The position numbers and the translations under genes were made by a program. A stretch of 64,000 bases of DNA, taken from NCBI RefSeq assembly GCF_003938605.1, contig NZ_RHWX01000001.1, positions 62,001 to 126,000 on the forward strand, given 5' to 3'. Each line of letters begins with the position of its first letter. Positions within the stretch are counted from its first letter, which is position 1. Shown here piece after piece: positions 63,421-64,000 of the stretch. The notes below the pieces were generated by a model. It was not told the DNA's origin, did not search any database, and saw nothing but the letters and a program-made list of their open reading frames with translations. The DNA comes from Brevundimonas sp. 357 (GTDB taxonomy: Bacteria; Pseudomonadota; Alphaproteobacteria; Caulobacterales; Caulobacteraceae).

Positions 63421-64000
63421 ATGAGCCGGTTTTTCGCTGTCCTGACCGCCCTGTCCCTGAGTCTTGCGACGTTCGCCGCGCCTGCAGACGCCCGCGCGCC
63501 TGCGGCCGTCGCTTCGGCGCAGCCCGCCTCGTTTCAGTCGTCGCGTATCCTCGTCGAGACCCGCGGACAGGGGCCGGACGTCGTTCTGATTCCGGGCCTG
63601 GCTTCGACCTCGGCGGTCTGGAGCCGAACCGCCGACGCCCTGCAGAACCGCTATCGCGTGCATCTGATCTCGGTGCGCGGCTTCGGCCAGATTCCGGCGG
63701 GCGGCAACGCCGAGGGACGCATCAGCGGCCCGGTGGCGGCCGAAATCCTGCGCTACATCGACGAAGAGAGCCTGACTCGCCCGGCCCTGATCGGCCACTC
63801 CATGGGCGGACAGGTCGCCCTGCGCGTCGCCGCCGACGGCGGACGCAGGGTCGGGCGCGTCATGGTGGTGGACGCCTCGCCCTTCTTTCCGTCCCTGATC
63901 AGCCCAGGCTCGACCGTAGGCGATGTCGAACCCCTGGCGCGACTGGCCTATCAGGGCCTGATGCTGCTGGGCGACGAAGCCTTGCGCACACAGGCCGCCT
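63421..64000 (+). CDS. Exported alpha/beta hydrolase, 3' end cut by window
   Basis: 193 residues are visible. A signal peptide (MSRFFAVLTALSLSLATFAAPADA) precedes a classical alpha/beta-hydrolase fold: 'GPDVVLIPGLASTSAVWSRTADAL' (oxyanion region) and the nucleophile elbow 'ALIGHSMGGQVALRVA' with GHSMG near residue 124. The Asp and His of the triad would lie beyond or near the cut. It is probably a periplasmic esterase or lipase-like enzyme. GGCAGG upstream supports the start at 63421. Confidence 0.87.
   Translation, partial: MSRFFAVLTALSLSLATFAAPADARAPAAVASAQPASFQSSRILVETRGQGPDVVLIPGLASTSAVWSRTADALQNRYRVHLISVRGFGQIPAGGNAEGRISGPVAAEILRYIDEESLTRPALIGHSMGGQVALRVAADGGRRVGRVMVVDASPFFPSLISPGSTVGDVEPLARLAYQGLMLLGDEALRTQAA

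Overview
The window is high-GC, densely coded alphaproteobacterial chromosome. It looks like a Caulobacterales member close to Brevundimonas. The evidence is a complete Tad/Cpa pilus locus, an rpsT-dnaA pairing with a cluster of GANTC (CcrM-type) sites in front of dnaA, a near-consensus CtrA box in front of the Flp pilin gene, an AmgK-MurU cell-wall recycling pair next to addBA, and a trpF-trpB-trpA-accD-folC block. The genus is an inference from gene order and protein style; no database was consulted.

Layout. 1-830: the end of a TlpA-like thioredoxin gene and a YCII-family gene. 831-1919: a low-GC stretch with one unrecognised gene. 1920-11878: clpB, an outer-membrane receptor, a BCCT transporter, a Tat-exported serine hydrolase, RidA and an SRPBCC protein. 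11891-22927: the Tad pilus locus, with pilA-cpaABCDEF-tadBC leftward and a pilus-domain protein plus two TadE-like pseudopilins rightward. 22929-28900: pabB, a phosphatase, a winged-helix regulator with a membrane protein and a palindromic operator candidate, AMP nucleosidase, and a degenerate hydrolase. 28966-33259: two tandem S9 peptidases of identical length. 33371-43474: acyltransferase, tsaE, amgK, murU, addB, addA, trxA. 43656-51947: folC, accD, trpA, a small exported protein, trpB, trpF, rsuA, an RsmC-like methyltransferase, mutM. 52043-54011: a membrane/HTH gene pair, an enoyl-CoA hydratase, rpsT. 54517-61385: dnaA, dnaN, a GIY-YIG cassette, recF, gyrB. 61410-64000: a globin-coupled diguanylate cyclase, a small exported protein and the start of an alpha/beta hydrolase.

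The most interesting signal is a family of small inverted-repeat elements. A 392-bp cassette (57293-57684) lies between dnaN and recF. It consists of a 93-residue GIY-YIG nuclease gene bounded by perfect 33-bp inverted repeats. A 96-bp element at 49145-49240 is essentially the same cassette in reverse orientation with the gene deleted: 89 of its 96 bases align to the two cassette ends. A solo 34-bp palindrome after dnaA (55984-56017) shares the same terminal 12 bases. Together they look like an autonomous/non-autonomous pair, comparable in logic to RAYT/REPIN systems but built around a GIY-YIG nuclease. Two further, unrelated inverted-repeat families sit at 43485-43641 and 50001-50108, and a palindrome lies inside the tsaE coding sequence.

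A second region of interest is the 505-bp dnaA leader, with five GANTC sites in 97 bp, a perfect 21-bp palindrome and a long hairpin, consistent with methylation- and structure-dependent control of replication initiation.

No rRNA, tRNA, CRISPR array or classical IS element was seen. Long open frames opposite real genes are common in this high-GC DNA and were ignored.
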